64,000 bases of DNA from a bacterium (GTDB lineage: Bacteria; Auribacterota; Auribacteria; Auribacterales; Auribacteraceae). Numbering within the stretch: position 1 is the stretch's first letter; each line of letters begins with the position of its first letter. The stretch covers positions 1-64,000 of the forward strand of contig JACKPL010000010.1 in the NCBI GenBank assembly GCA_024233545.1, read 5' to 3'. The notes under the pieces were generated by a model. That model did no database searches. It worked only from the letters and a program-made list of their open reading frames with translations, and was not told the origin of the DNA. Below, piece after piece: positions 61,201 through 64,000 of this stretch. The translations under genes were made by a program, and so were the position numbers.

Positions 61201-64000
61201 ACCGGTTGCCGCAATGTTCCAAAAAGTTGTAAACGGTATTTTCCGGCGAGAATTGATTAGCATTCGAACATTTGAAAACGCTGTTGAAAAAGCAGGGCAA
61301 AGCATAAAAAAACAAACGGTTAGCGCTATTCCTAAACCTATTCGGGAAGCGTTTGATATAAGAGAAAGACGAGCAGGGACAGGGCCTGAGTTTTCACGGC
61401 AGTTTTCTGAAAATGCCGTAGCGCTTGCTCGCCAATGGGCTGAGGAGAATGGCCTTGGGCCGCTTGAACAAATGAAAAAAGCAGATGCGCAAAAACTCAT
61501 TAACAGTTTTATTATTCAGGAAACAATTAAGCAGACTAAACATATTGTATTCCAAGATGAAGGAAATGCTTTAAGAGTTAATGTCGGGGCGGAGGCTGAT
61601 GAACTGGCGATTTCTCCCGGACAGTTTGCGTCGATGCCGGCAATTTATGTGCCGTTCTTTCTCCCGACCAAAGGGCATTTCAATAAATGGTTTTGGGGAA
61701 TAATGATTCAAAATTTTACCCAATCACTGCAGTATGCGGCGTCAATGGGTGCCCGAGGCTTACGCGGTGCGGAACGAGGCGCTAATGCAAAACATAAAAT
61801 GTTTTCTCACATTGTTTCAAAATCCGAACTGGATATTCATTCATTTTTGTTTATGGTACAACCCCGGTGGCTTGTTGGGCACTTACATGTTGTAAGAGAA
61901 GAGTTAGTTGGCGGCAGAATCGTGATAGACCTCGACTTTTATGATGCCCGAGAACTGCAAGACAAACAAGCTCCTCCCGGAGTTGAGCAATGGGCGAACG
62001 TTGAAGATTATGTTCGTTACTTGATTGACCGTCGAGAAGAGATTGATGAACTCGACTCAGAAACGCTTGCCGAGCTCTTTGCAAAAGGTGGAGATATTCA
62101 AATCAATTTTCCTGACGGTATGCCTGAGGATGAAAAAGAATCTATTAAACAAGATATGGAGTTGCGATTTAAACAACTGACAAGTATTGCCGCAGGGTAT
62201 TACCGTGCGTATCCCGACGAGTTCAATCCATTCTATGGGCCGGGCGAGAATGTTACATTCAGCGGGCATTTTCCTGATATATCTCCAATGGATGCGGCAG
62301 ACCGGTTTGGTTTAGGTTCCTACGAACAAGACCCTACCGAAGGCGTTTTTTATGCACGAGGAAATTATTTCGGCGGGTTTAATTATGCGGCGGGAGGTGT
62401 TAATGTTAGAGGCGAAGATGGTAACCTATCGTTTGAGCCTACCGGAGAAATTGTTCGCGTTGAGTATCAGCAGAAAGAAGAACACGGTAAAGGAAAACAA
62501 AAAATTCCCGGCAGTAAAGCGACGAACCTCAACGCAATTTTACTTGCCATTCAGGGACAAACGTATATCACTCGTGAGGTGGTTCGCAAAGAGGACGGTT
62601 CAGCAGAACTTAATATCCAATTTAAAGATGCCCATGAAGAGTTTTTGCCGGAAGTGGCAGAAGCAAGAGAAGAATTTGAAGAGAAGTCTGCTGGACGAGA
62701 TCAGGCATTTAGAAAAGGATGGTGGAAATCAGCTAAAAAACGTTTCGTCAAAGTTTGGGATAATGTAACAAAGGACTATATTACGGTAAATCTCGGTACT
62801 CGTTTAGGCTTTGAGCCGTTTGCCGGATTACGAGGAACTCTTGCAAAATGGAAAACATTGACTCTCGGAGCAGTAATTGGGGTTATTCCGGTTTCGCTTT
62901 ATGGGAATTTACAGGATCCGATCAATGCCGCTATGCAGTCATATTATGATCCGATTGTTGTTGAAAAAGTTGCTCAATCAACAATTTATCAAAATAATAA
63001 AATATATCGTAAAAATGTAAAGAAGTTTGCTGAGGATGCACATATTCTGGATAATCAGAGCGTTTCTCTCGGACAGCGTTCTTCAAGCGATACGACCGAA
63101 GAAACATACATGTTTGTCCCAACAAACGTTCTTCAGGAAAATGAAGAATCTCGTTTAGAATTTGCTCGGGCTCTCCATGCATTAGCGAGAAATGTGGGTG
63201 TTCATATTCCTGTGGAGTTATTTGAACAGAATGCAGAATTATTAACGGATTCGTATCAATCGCTTGTAACATTTTTCCTTGCGGTTGAGCAACAACGCCT
63301 CGAACAGAGGAGATATGCACAGGGCAGTATCATCACAAGTTGGGAAAAAGGAATTGCTGAAAAAGGGGCGGCGTTGGTTAATACGCAAGAGTATATTCAA
63401 CGGTTGAGTTCCTTGTTCCCTGAAAAAAGTACCGCACGGCAAGGGCTTGTTTTTCTTGCTTCAACAGTCGGAAATACCGAAGAGAGTATGGATATAACTA
63501 TTCATCGGAGTGATATTGGGACTGAATCGCGTTCTTTTGATATGCGGGCGCTGTATAAAGTAGGCATCTATAACCGCACCTCAGAGAAATATACTGCGGC
63601 ATTTAATAAAATAGCTGGAATGACATATCATGGTTCCCACGATGATAACGTTCATAGGTCCGGAGCTCTTGAACGGCAACTCGGTGACAGAGGCAGAGAA
63701 CCTATTATCAGGTTGGGACAGGAGCGGAATGCGTTACAGGGAACACGGTCGTGGGCAATGGTTTCTCCGCGCGGCCCGCTGGGAATATATCAAATTACTT
63801 CTATGGCAAAGCGGATTCGCAACGGGCAGGATAACCCCGTTGCCGTCGAATTTATGCGTCAGCTTGTTGAAGCCGCAAACGAAAACGGCACGTTAATCGA
63901 TAGAATAATTATTCACGATGGCAATGGCAATGCTCCTTCGTCAAACCTGAGAGACTCTGCAAACTGGAAAATCCTTGTAGTGAGTGATTCTCAAAATTTT
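37121..64000 (+). CDS. Giant secreted multidomain protein (at least 8,960 residues, 3' end outside the window)
   Basis: One frame runs from ATG 37121 to the last base without a stop: 26,880 bases, 8,960 codons. Order of parts: Sec signal peptide 1-39 (KRILSLLLIESLAFSSVAWA, then DEE); an N-terminal domain about 55-520 with HIQDTH (73-78), IEGASG and AGGFH (474-478); a winged-helix-like piece about 687-745; a Gln/Glu coiled coil 1280-1332; long helical regions without a recognised family; a lipoprotein-type signal at 3204-3216; helical glycosidase-like modules about 3370-3830 and 4846-5335; barrel-like segments about 4090-4400, 4690-4830 and 6680-6880; Ig-like beta domains about 4540-4625, 5449-5544 and 5777-5833; coiled coils about 5835-5990, 6300-6680, 7200-7440 and 7640-7700; membrane segments about 7755-7773, 7917-8050 and 8580-8597. 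GGAG is 10 bases upstream. In my reading cysteine occurs only at 190, 230, 406 and 3216. Function is unknown; size, export signal and modules resemble the giant Omnitrophota surface proteins linked to predation, which is inference. Confidence 0.93.
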   Translation, partial: MNGNNKIKFFSIAPEGKKFKRILSLLLIESLAFSSVAWADEEKGITSDTLKIPNTLGAVQERYAGETDSLVIHIQDTHTSYSAQKYLSHILRFLHDSYDTSLIGIEGASGIIDTSEFSRFPDKEIKKKVSEYFLKSGKIDGTEYFSIVENSGDGVDVYKIRGVEVDVLYRSNLDAFLRSIPYQEKLTVFCDTYQENLNQLKAKIYSPLLYQFDNLVQEFHRNELNFVVYCQGLLHIAEENLIEYDKLENLTRLVSVIDLESKINFPRVDAERYIAVRRLSGKLPESESSDLLAREFNFRTKKVTPEEYHFYLNEVFKKNDFSIDEFQNLKNYIEYLSSFSQIDRSKALAETQLLAKSIYDTLIVSNDQRTLYELSYFVYLISKFSNLKMTREEIALYHSYRQKYSCESIREFIQHAMNNYAVTVTDNFNLAEVEENLSHFEEFYKVAHQREQSIVKNTLGLMKQENQDTIVLIAGGFHTPGITEMLQKEAVSYVVVTPNMENDPASIPYLSLLQNFQTPLEQMIATNTSTLKIASWLADQPLVYGDRAEVLKTKLKLLLSTTALHKEWMNTMAQYSREEQAALGYRLETQLAQAVNNVIQIAGYQDVLHVNSVSMGIGGRDFSANVTIQGAGAIDVSFSDQVQGGTVVEDIQDNILEVIQFSDGITTHIMSQIGSSRLAQNFALIRTVILHSVYSTPKTTDEILADIQSALPDTSVTMAELKVYLNDFRSMGVLVEDTEGRFAVTSNLNQRLAAFLAQSLIVRQAGSNDIQTSRIRRENVPAELASLLEGLEISTLIIDPTISLSSLENFLSRLTEGEFNGQIQPGAVIQLSDTLQGIVTRPIDSAEYIFAIMRKPAESEEIGTVSKNIQSSFELSDRSLAAQRSGSDSLVIDLLRNEFGRNLGVSNDEGLVLELSTRLGDGEKSVLRTYILDRISDDQEVRQQLAKRINSLLRVKEELEGRFTGRVARIIIGNSYPAQFDQAVQVITQINPDFAITREIEEQINAALIQLHGSNKRGDYLRYDLWQSIINTALASAPEAVRNSRFNQAVQKTVAEIQEIQQKEDGKPAGLEEFQRIINKHLAALELRAGSIDENKPLLHQTAQRQALLNRAIVEEHVLRFSSRSGEIELDVSVSNRTATNTYYAYDKATGNHYLITLLSLDEQGQEFVYSTANEQQQSDGTPYPGVTEDSSDAFYDASGFLVRRIEPQSVPRSKDVVREMQYRALQNQWERSLQTVPAGVIQASLSRRLTGVLEQNLEQSSLQEAAASYSENVGRHIANAQQQQQRLQREQVEQEEQLERLKREIETAKLELKNRANTVTARLNELEIQHVAYQKIIGRQDEVVGELLLDYISREMLRVMATRLYETGSIQGMNIVLAEWAGISGATDARLASILAQNPEKIHSLDFGRIFSREDVAALLNVLPEGIDSRLIDRFFPSVPSGRIVSKTTVDAVMKRLSQPQTAATFYNMLNDVLGIRNLERTLIPADPNRATVERQIQIIKNKISSYTNSTDARASLTASLAELDRAKEALKPVEVNGIAITAIEAQRRKELDEYPQIRNELINKINSLQETLRVATASLDTLQQRTNTELQAVNRRIQFLRTIQRALEGDTAPGRKPEWLFEGIRAKIERGDTTVRTVGMRRLKGDLPLTKDNLSAIVFGLAYNISINDQITAEQQGLPRQEIDEFAAVVKMAEQAFNENRDKAINRNQEQELAIQQSQVEIVSGGVRANLLVYGQDAANEFGQINNQANNVQVSSLMNRALQFLATIDPIIANAIKKQMRIVILQAPFYPSDEAKYQELLQIGRTTQTLYIEKAVFGRVMELLATNSGAAVRLMAASMAYAAQGTIFPETNVFDINQLTVEQLQQIITSRMERIGRPLDAQRAELIAGAIVQLRSRAPIRQVGDLEQLYGQLQMPELPLVFAVTQSYFNFNGTLKEPAYKLVASNKADILLGSSFTNFRRLLMVERQRYLEGMNLDEIPASLAATDVESLWSVVNNANVPVQHQYYVFLRRLFGTNFIPDQIFEAVSSFDPNSSAEEYVSYTQQLQKLLDNYIGEMTVSLKRATQQLNNRGTIDYVVTYPNGEQVQLSVYEYRQLMARMEHYAGQIQVYFQPGQGLGIMLRDGEKAPKRLPYLVRMNDEAAFLNQVLVQGRKRSFDELMLDSPYQQSLSVSVGVGVADYGSVQAGTSPQANYIQQRENAMQVRVLYETIAAYIQQKQPDIWQSLTLNEQKGLAALLAIQNNVDVSWVNLISNIYNEDISLSMTRRVQDIFSEWTSNDSLDVFVNALFDLLVIMGQSEWQNLAPASKQAVFQTVLNKYGDELSDQKHRDSLEVFFAQREPQAAESAPVLTAQDIQFLWMISDQEVKSSGELGIIQNELKRFSSLIEMRERALDERQTELDTLKTTDLKPEIQQTITTEEAQIGYETFLLNQLRMSVQHASSVSVVQAVDDFNKEFSGMMRIDASREFINQNPDTIRALIEFLRQPLEFDEQAHPDIVKIQQLLDQYSSVRSLWNSGQQEQAIEQLQALIGQIAEFLGTTQFLSGQPSLAQFEYDLDLLKNYVDGTEQDIRQIELFGGIGLLHKELLRRVPANLYIPALLAVPGYIAGNIVPVAGVTDIVISLKTAEFEPRQFDIFDELNRNRYRDEGIVYDQQTIFINTDRIDPQSETFFESVADTFVDSYISTSRKISNEIDALERAGLPADLRMYQFGAEALEKSGAPIRLENGFQARDIVLSGDNFGYSIPVALPPHKFEQLRQNQLAMMRLVQTYITQASLFVSEQSDFETARDFLQEAGRLATNLQLFSPVLVNNILNTIKRDLDDVEAQLKLAQGEPPADSILLYGGRSDIFKQNPILTDTPTVRRLLDGAFNNLASGLGEDVARDVRNRFSIVIGARPRENIPVNVIYISAAKFDMLRYLASNENTETTASILLARYLFDSYKNVPQLLSKIFLDQIAVSENALEKYLIPVQVNSTEPNRDYTGEVIIPHDIRYNQLGQPFANLSGRQTVTKFRNGQPVEVVNRGQQQVAIDPRSGLPIRQKDGSLAGEAVRYESERVFSLSYMQGDPQIGGFSLVRNNEGDATRLDLLSRAEKWIGPLSQGEMINDEIVGRDEVYVLSKNGTPVALIKARDEKDTVIPLVSSIELIRVLGVESHEEAMQELNTMAENRRVKVREIELKYAERQTAYEQQSREPGRTARVTLASMAGLMLLQTLSGCATSMGPRPDLPVGDVSYQPPVVPDDGSPVTDISRYTGVTDTQPSFPQAILFDAQQGGLDLLNKALTAAENELAGLEKHGVVNSDRAKILKDRIGVLRDRIASLSSLPTTQIPQMEPDTRRTSQQSGQYVDRQVDRTGVVQGQPDIVFPPQLASELQNILSAQEYKTLMADIVKFSVNQTIDAGSPAFTGDKKFDGWVRSYDGDESDKDYPFLAKPGRVFGYDQSLSVYADIANKDYAKAKRKVDALFRIMEYERGRGLDSVIRFSYNTDGTGYEAALSPMGNTSWVLKSIFAYMDVTNDRSYLSGRNGELLLASMRYVLDKQVLDRADVRYGLFQGGSKPTIVDGKIQSIPMEVVFSEHNADVHDLLNLAYRVTGMQIYKDRRLLLDQQMLRTLFVDDARGTYFKPNLDRSGETKQGIAIDNLTWGGSMVLTMDHLPLATRLDITRKLINHIRNNFAVEHVPGQQEAKPVALTPSFVAQRIAKPSNAVVGLKFFDEVFRDDFLTQPIDWDSPNIMSVQFEATIGYIHLLIQTAYLTSDSSERAQLINEAKFLFSNIQKFHAGNSKKGGISYSTRPITGIQTSLESLVASETLRTLTGIWSNPDLLWTFIGASSQSLQGDKTVQPIDPNLNPINAVILGTDAKPDILSQSLQGRVPEKVTPAGTVVIDARTQTAIHAESQYGTVAVGTAEDTSVSRVFREDFAWVVDFLRGLGEKPDLSPQQVQKWNNTILNPISWQADISAIAPLKRLAQNTQYSATIEKGKLRILVEHPIAAAQFRGVEFKNAGDRFEITIIGNEVRVKATLNAAEYERYKDMSDVTQRIYRDLSAPAVFKLSDFPSLAGYADQSGKPVVIQARLDASRQNLLVEDKQPSIVVNAASIFGNQFFAPDNQKFTLSIDGRNRLNITENTDLGSVFQNPWSPNIPAEKLPQMFAALRASGHTAIYVNTDPLVYKNTIHGTNTRRYYMAMIELARREGIKVFAVQGSSDWVTVSGVSDALLFVDELGKKQLDFDGYVLDVRPERMKDWNTYNDQDKDIFIQRYSRLMEELRQRLAYYAGGQKEIFSYVSPDVESRKTYRSPKEVSDVLVMQHTSVTDILAQLQQYDPQRPFQLYIETSLLNDPSRTFALKEAEMASVLRDLAKSLRSNPKYGALFRGFVVNHDTGEDILHVLQTGKGRGAGDRMEDSIYKAPDGAVHITGNMYQFIVTGGKPEVVPLGADSPSAQQETVRTIRSRLEAIARGITGAGNIDHMARSVIETIRRDKVTVMSDAPPLGAEIGSLISYSNILWGQQYTDLGQINNVKIVGVDESGKTVAEWHDLINNPVPIVVGIHSKIVKLKVQVDVKSADTAGKVFPGYIAFLTHHPGSGGVVTETASDEFILKQGEGRTIAFEVPVSREGFNNYSIMLLHGKKFSKSEAVVDQVGFAQRFSIVEHWIKTHASGFPEFYRDAIVNDVNSQINQAGVFSGVVKSRVVVQDFTIDDFTVAKGRTIANLLAASGITELTLDGEKLRQLILQSPNENLAKKQIADFMNLITEQNIRLVLMVGNRSWLDSLNGKQNMQNDLNAIFRMKLPFNSVVLNLGDNIAAAYDILPEIQRLASNEGLADSQLRPVEVYDTTDLQPVPPARQQTVRLDNALQNLIDTMRSAENLQQLRDDSRSFVNTQQVKRGLFRGAVTGYDANEKHPQYGSDEYKALIQFGRVNPYDVSVSVFADINNGDYRSARTKVRSLLRVIQSEQDSGFNGVVHFWYNTDGDESVSGIAPLGNTAWTLKAIFAYIDATGDRSILEGKSGESLRKSLDFVLSQQVTDSKDPRYGLFMAGLRRNVDASGVAIDKSGRPIPKGAPAVYNQMGHVVFEHQADVHDLFNLAARVLTDSQDTQKRTAIQSARKLLDREVMSRMFVDAGTDGAFFIPNLNADGTRGVGEAIDDLTWAGSMVLTMDETQLSQTQKLQIVRRMIAYINKNFIVEHDPNVENAQNVALTPALIANRLSRPTTTIIGTKFFDAKFKDEFVPERNWDDPKVLSVHVEGTLGYINLLYQTALLTPDANEREQLLRTAKFLLDNITKLKNAKSTNGGIPYSTRAISEIQSTFDSTIATETYRALMGVFSNPDLAWSFIGVREASLPRIPTVPTIPQTIQTSQDVLNSLRTGLDIAPLPFTNFNSLQNVLQSIPQADSDALSERAQLVTEQDLEQYVDIGLSKLSRVERLLMGFSRVKRLPRVQLGESAAEVDLVTSRTIFVGTDTAPYVTVNIENTGNLAVGAFTAIVELRNTVTGERKEIAFPILMRQKEARQINLPIEHLEAGQWRYDISVVPEYFQRDRSFIPSKPLTVGGTTVKVGQWDFTAFMPGEKGEPQNERTVRFQNYEFQLIENYGPNNANAVRFYDEKGVPQIKVLTDRRQGVDFEFGPSRIRVNVSKNSFNEWAIDVGGEEATIARLHSGEEVLTVGVPHKARIFGYIQKGLPKIQVTNIEVDTKKRYLEDTVSQIIDLEYNKEYKLQGHTLVFKGHPNDEMIQIQVTAPDGSIDRRVFHRDSPRRVVELDSHVFIFGNNADGKTVGVISRVSNVTFTFDVTNDGDSPLRYQPELTFYHPLVGEVSLPGRVQYTINPGETKRISMDGPVPADILAKEKERLLDALSNARLLQEEYDNFYIEKRREIDSGERHRSIVQGELQTRQNQNKIKLAGWLRDSIALIKEVQNKHLVQEAFIAYRLDLNARIAQLQSLISKIEDPKLSQEEYGVLSIQIIHTMNIVMGDLNDLSTQKMGYKISIHDVSNLLGEKVYSRGLSGAPGATTQQPVIRDVVVEPVLVKTEPQQVRRIGKAEYANVMSGIITPTVVDQRANAYVGEEMDYYNAFVQQSLLAESISRVQSFDLPTAKLAEETALENIVVATSDLDRTQSRDLIAVLFNSINKLKIADQRGGSTYILRHDTRVIGTEKVIYDASISAIEDLLAAIQADDSKVVKSDLSRFLTDLGQFFGFIQSDGATKAETIIRMKEFLKGEDPATIDRAVRVVEDIMVDGKRATRRDAVMIAMQVLVKEEVRERVKALAFEQLRTQLAQDRTYIPEVIRILSQANVGNDSRSMIRTLEREQNGRYSYYIKFVEQNKTKTLAELRERQAELAPIEAYLNLVEEHDRAKRLMDEAESIVKHNGDPVVQLQEVRRAFDRSMAFFLQIIEVQPNFSVITNLDQVIAKINASNLSAADKKHAVDTILAIKADLQKYTQLLERRKTALSAADTALQSRSEEIGKAEILLKRLTEISTNHDLFLKRNEQEAEKEFGRVQDALRQLPADQAIPLIQEMQRLHVRYLRNHVEALERATVERNRYQSIIQENQTLIQQLRQAIAQEDSDTRKRVMTSKLRLLQRDIYEATSRVAFDDWYIPELEKQISRMQNRIAQFNGAIVDLGGTPDRSIFDAQLKTTQTAARDARRFSDNLSGAVTLLNRQQTQLIGSLEELERKYNYTQQMRDVSREMPISAVLKDIHLIHNPESYIKFLQENGIKEIYIDFADLATREELEKLGSDALQPYNPNRVNTTDLHRVKLAGRVIQAANQNGMQVKILIKGQEEWGRGRWRFLFFSGEERPGTTVMKDLTKKLRLFQIHLFEHDISIDGFAVDFPPRVVDGKVDLDNYREARNTIGEILTEETDELMDGLKERIESLDEKGYVDRANRLRQILRQGPSAFTYEYEVFESPETARMINQYVMRNATPNERTEIFKGTPVLVPTRPVTSVTTESTIDMMQRVGSLPSVNHGLVIDWSGTAAQNRQEELPAILQKLNEHRKVSLRTGQPLGKVILGGDTTNVVDLQRNLNALGAVPLHALNLLETQQDVREAYQSRMREYTLGLRGQLDHLTEILEKEKAYRDTHEKVLGIVNQAVLQEGLVLELPAFLQADSGDFDQLRQRTQTVIKKLEQKLRPGTTFEELQELSNEIDTLYRDANIHVRRMRLSLNALLSPEGIAYGSATDPRGFLTGTSSVSLNLTNLISKAMPYVGVSLTVVGRDGKADQRDLLKESRELQREVQNLRQQALIFANFNSQIQTTDLQLQKDRTDIALLRRGVDIASKPDAQIAPIRVQIHQPLTIYIDGVRQNIPVGTHVIKGNVFTALKEIRALLLVMKDPSEKARVKAEGLEKAYDALRKAFTEIPTVKKGDSFIKKETKELVAVRSIDNARENLLQAESLLQQAQLGKQAAEATLEHAKLGMQDSDRLLKKAILDIQLAETGEKQAQKDAEDALKDLIKSLTGIDAAQRMHYSSQLGEVGTSIRLDQATDDLSKAYFNFDTIIHRLFRVFSQIGGPSAEDEFKQFFAAYRSGVVTEGFGLESVLGSGTPYLGIDDSKEASLAAELVGGAIRPFTISLYGGLFNIAWSPLNPQQVGFSMTYRPAEDSIVGKAQYNLLQRHAQHILGQMVTEDRREDVERATAHFGRMIESYQDAVIWANAMKEEKVKAEKRQQAAKDDLTRAELFLKNQQFELQRAEENLRSKQLGKIAAEASVDEIEREAADKITPAEGQGEFLNQGQPKVIDEAVDTTIDQKRDLSDAEIREQRVSSVLARLFYAVAGFILGLFTLDRNKRLFTRWKLSKQREAVQKGEGKRKGIMAALVQDFTFDRVTISKIIPFSGRRIVEMAKNQAQFKRVARLMRRYGVDSMAVVAEELKDAGKFVEEERLTYGSLFRSEKIKNLSLKQRWQYRTRLFLRLFRAQYDDLISSGKFKIFWGLLTIGLGIFVFPVVGFPTLPLKLLFSIPMLWGGDPLLSPILFLSDPTMILPWFFWVPFLYVLPRLLYNLVVMIPVTRSVLALLMFVGKGVAEYLGKKALFVMVPFLPVAAMFQKVVNGIFRRELISIRTFENAVEKAGQSIKKQTVSAIPKPIREAFDIRERRAGTGPEFSRQFSENAVALARQWAEENGLGPLEQMKKADAQKLINSFIIQETIKQTKHIVFQDEGNALRVNVGAEADELAISPGQFASMPAIYVPFFLPTKGHFNKWFWGIMIQNFTQSLQYAASMGARGLRGAERGANAKHKMFSHIVSKSELDIHSFLFMVQPRWLVGHLHVVREELVGGRIVIDLDFYDARELQDKQAPPGVEQWANVEDYVRYLIDRREEIDELDSETLAELFAKGGDIQINFPDGMPEDEKESIKQDMELRFKQLTSIAAGYYRAYPDEFNPFYGPGENVTFSGHFPDISPMDAADRFGLGSYEQDPTEGVFYARGNYFGGFNYAAGGVNVRGEDGNLSFEPTGEIVRVEYQQKEEHGKGKQKIPGSKATNLNAILLAIQGQTYITREVVRKEDGSAELNIQFKDAHEEFLPEVAEAREEFEEKSAGRDQAFRKGWWKSAKKRFVKVWDNVTKDYITVNLGTRLGFEPFAGLRGTLAKWKTLTLGAVIGVIPVSLYGNLQDPINAAMQSYYDPIVVEKVAQSTIYQNNKIYRKNVKKFAEDAHILDNQSVSLGQRSSSDTTEETYMFVPTNVLQENEESRLEFARALHALARNVGVHIPVELFEQNAELLTDSYQSLVTFFLAVEQQRLEQRRYAQGSIITSWEKGIAEKGAALVNTQEYIQRLSSLFPEKSTARQGLVFLASTVGNTEESMDITIHRSDIGTESRSFDMRALYKVGIYNRTSEKYTAAFNKIAGMTYHGSHDDNVHRSGALERQLGDRGREPIIRLGQERNALQGTRSWAMVSPRGPLGIYQITSMAKRIRNGQDNPVAVEFMRQLVEAANENGTLIDRIIIHDGNGNAPSSNLRDSANWKILVVSDSQNF
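37283..38680 (+). other. N-terminal domain of the giant protein (HIQD...GGFH)
   Basis: Residues about 55-520. A strand with VIHIQDTHTSYSAQ (H73, D76, H78), then IGIEGASG near 103, a long helical insertion and a strand near the end with TIVLIAGGFHTPGITEML (G475, G476, H478). The sequence of His/Asp on one strand, Glu-Gly on the next and G-G-x-H on a late strand resembles the layout of ChaN/EreA/TraB-like domains, some of which are metal-dependent hydrolases. That link is a weak pattern match and has not been tested. Three of the four cysteines of the protein lie here (190, 230, 406). Confidence 0.45.
46730..46768 (+). other. Lipoprotein-type signal inside the giant protein
   Basis: Residues 3204-3216: MAGLMLLQTLSGC, preceded by Arg at the -17 region and followed by ATSMGPRPDLP and an acidic/Pro-rich linker. 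L-S-G-C is a textbook lipobox, and the hydrophobic core has the usual length. No stop codon precedes it, and the nearest purine-rich site is 24 bases upstream of ATG 46730, so a separate gene start is not supported. Confidence 0.7.
47225..48608 (+). repeat. Helical glycosidase-like module, copy A
   Basis: Residues about 3370-3830. Blocks shared with copy B (51655-53124): an FDGWVRSYDG/RGAVTGYD region, PMGNTSWVLKSIFAYMD (G3497, W3501), an E-H-x-A-D-V-H-D-L block (E3574-D3581), IDNLTWGGSMVLTMD (D3637, W3641), ATIGYIHLL and GGISYSTR. The spaced helices with W/Y and acidic loops suggest an (alpha/alpha)6 barrel of the six-hairpin glycosidase type. No GH family can be fixed by eye. Confidence 0.65.
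49395..50300 (+). other. Beta/alpha-barrel-like segment, copy 1
   Basis: Residues about 4090-4400: strand-helix alternation, e.g. HTAIYVNTDPLV then ARREGIKVFAVQGSSDW then DFDGYVLDVRPE (D4232, E4236). Similar segments lie at residues about 4690-4830 (SGITELTLDGEKL, EQNIRLVLMVGNRSW) and about 6680-6880 (GIKEIYIDFADL, NGMQVKILIKGQEEW, SIDGFAVDFPPR with D6824). The common pattern is a strand, a gap, then G-x-x-V-x-x-x-x-x-x-x-x-W and D-G-[YF]-x-[LV]-D. TIM-barrel-like fold is inference. Confidence 0.45.
51655..53124 (+). repeat. Helical glycosidase-like module, copy B
   Basis: Residues about 4846-5335. Same block order as copy A: PLGNTAWTLKAIFAYID (G4977, W4981), E-H-x-A-D-V-H-D-L (E5069-D5076), IDDLTWAGSMVLTMD (D5140, W5144), GTLGYINLL and GGIPYSTR. 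In the shared blocks about two thirds of residues are identical by eye, and acidic and aromatic positions are kept in both copies, so both may be active or ligand-binding. Confidence 0.65.
60385..61270 (+). other. Membrane-segment cluster near the visible C-terminal part of the giant protein
   Basis: Residues about 7755-7773 (RLFYAVAGFILGLFTL) and then several hydrophobic stretches at about 7917-8050, including FWGLLTIGLGIFVFPVVGF and a Pro/Trp/Phe-rich run. Basic residues follow the first segment (DRNKRLFTRW...KQRE). Long enough for four to six membrane helices. Another single segment lies at 8580-8597. Confidence 0.65.

Noticed and set aside
37121..64000. Many short frames on either strand inside the giant gene (e.g. 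60739-61500 on the minus strand).
   Set aside because: They lie within the giant frame, have skewed composition, no ribosome sites and no family likeness; they are shadow frames of the giant gene.
1..64000. tRNA, rRNA, CRISPR arrays, insertion sequences, integrases and attachment sites.
   Set aside because: None seen. The transposase-like helix-turn-helix at 34200-35108 belongs to a response regulator and lacks a DDE catalytic domain.

Overview
The window looks like a chromosome segment from a motile, diderm (two-membrane) bacterium, most likely a member of Candidatus Omnitrophota or a relative. Three things point that way: a complete-looking polar-type flagellar assembly locus with FlhF/FlhG and RpoN/FliA regulation, TolC-like and Sec-signal proteins that imply an outer membrane, and above all one uninterrupted reading frame that opens at 37121 and is still open at the last base (8,960 codons seen). 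Giant secreted proteins of this kind are known from Omnitrophota. The phylum assignment is inference; no rRNA or marker gene lies in the window.

Region 1 (1-8040) is a regulatory and accessory block. It holds the tail of an STAS anti-anti-sigma protein, two TPR proteins, a small coiled-coil FlgN-like protein, a cytosolic PAS histidine kinase with its NtrC-type sigma-54 activator (the flagellar FlgS/FlgR arrangement), a reverse-strand protein with a degenerate prenyl-synthase fold, and the flavinyl transferase ApbE.

Region 2 (8184-33826) is the flagellar superlocus, all on the + strand: flgB-flgC-fliE, then fliF-G-H-I-J and a MotE-like protein, then fliK-flgD-flgE, then motA-motB, a frameshifted FliL paralogue, fliL-fliM-fliN, then fliO-P-Q-R-flhB-flhA-flhF-flhG, a small membrane protein, fliA and a PilZ protein. 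Four blocks begin with a sequence of sigma-54 type (GG-N10-GC), and motAB begins with a near-perfect FliA (sigma-28) promoter. The expected hierarchy can therefore be read directly: kinase/FlgR plus RpoN drives basal body and hook genes, and FliA drives the motor. Flagellin, the filament cap, hook-filament junction proteins, distal rod (flgF/G), the P- and L-ring genes and flgM are not in the window.

Region 3 (34200-36670) has a response regulator with two transposase-like helix-turn-helix domains and a TolC-family outer membrane protein. A 450-base intergenic region with three perfect inverted repeats and a strong sigma-70-like promoter follows.

Region 4 (37121-64000) is a single giant gene, truncated by the window end. 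The protein has an N-terminal Sec signal peptide, a His/Asp-containing N-terminal domain, long helical and coiled-coil stretches, a complete lipoprotein-type signal (L-S-G-C) buried at residue 3216, two homologous alpha-helical modules that resemble six-hairpin glycosidases, three related beta/alpha-barrel-like segments, Ig-like beta domains and a cluster of membrane segments near residues 7755-8050. In my reading it has only four cysteines. It is the most unusual item in the window.
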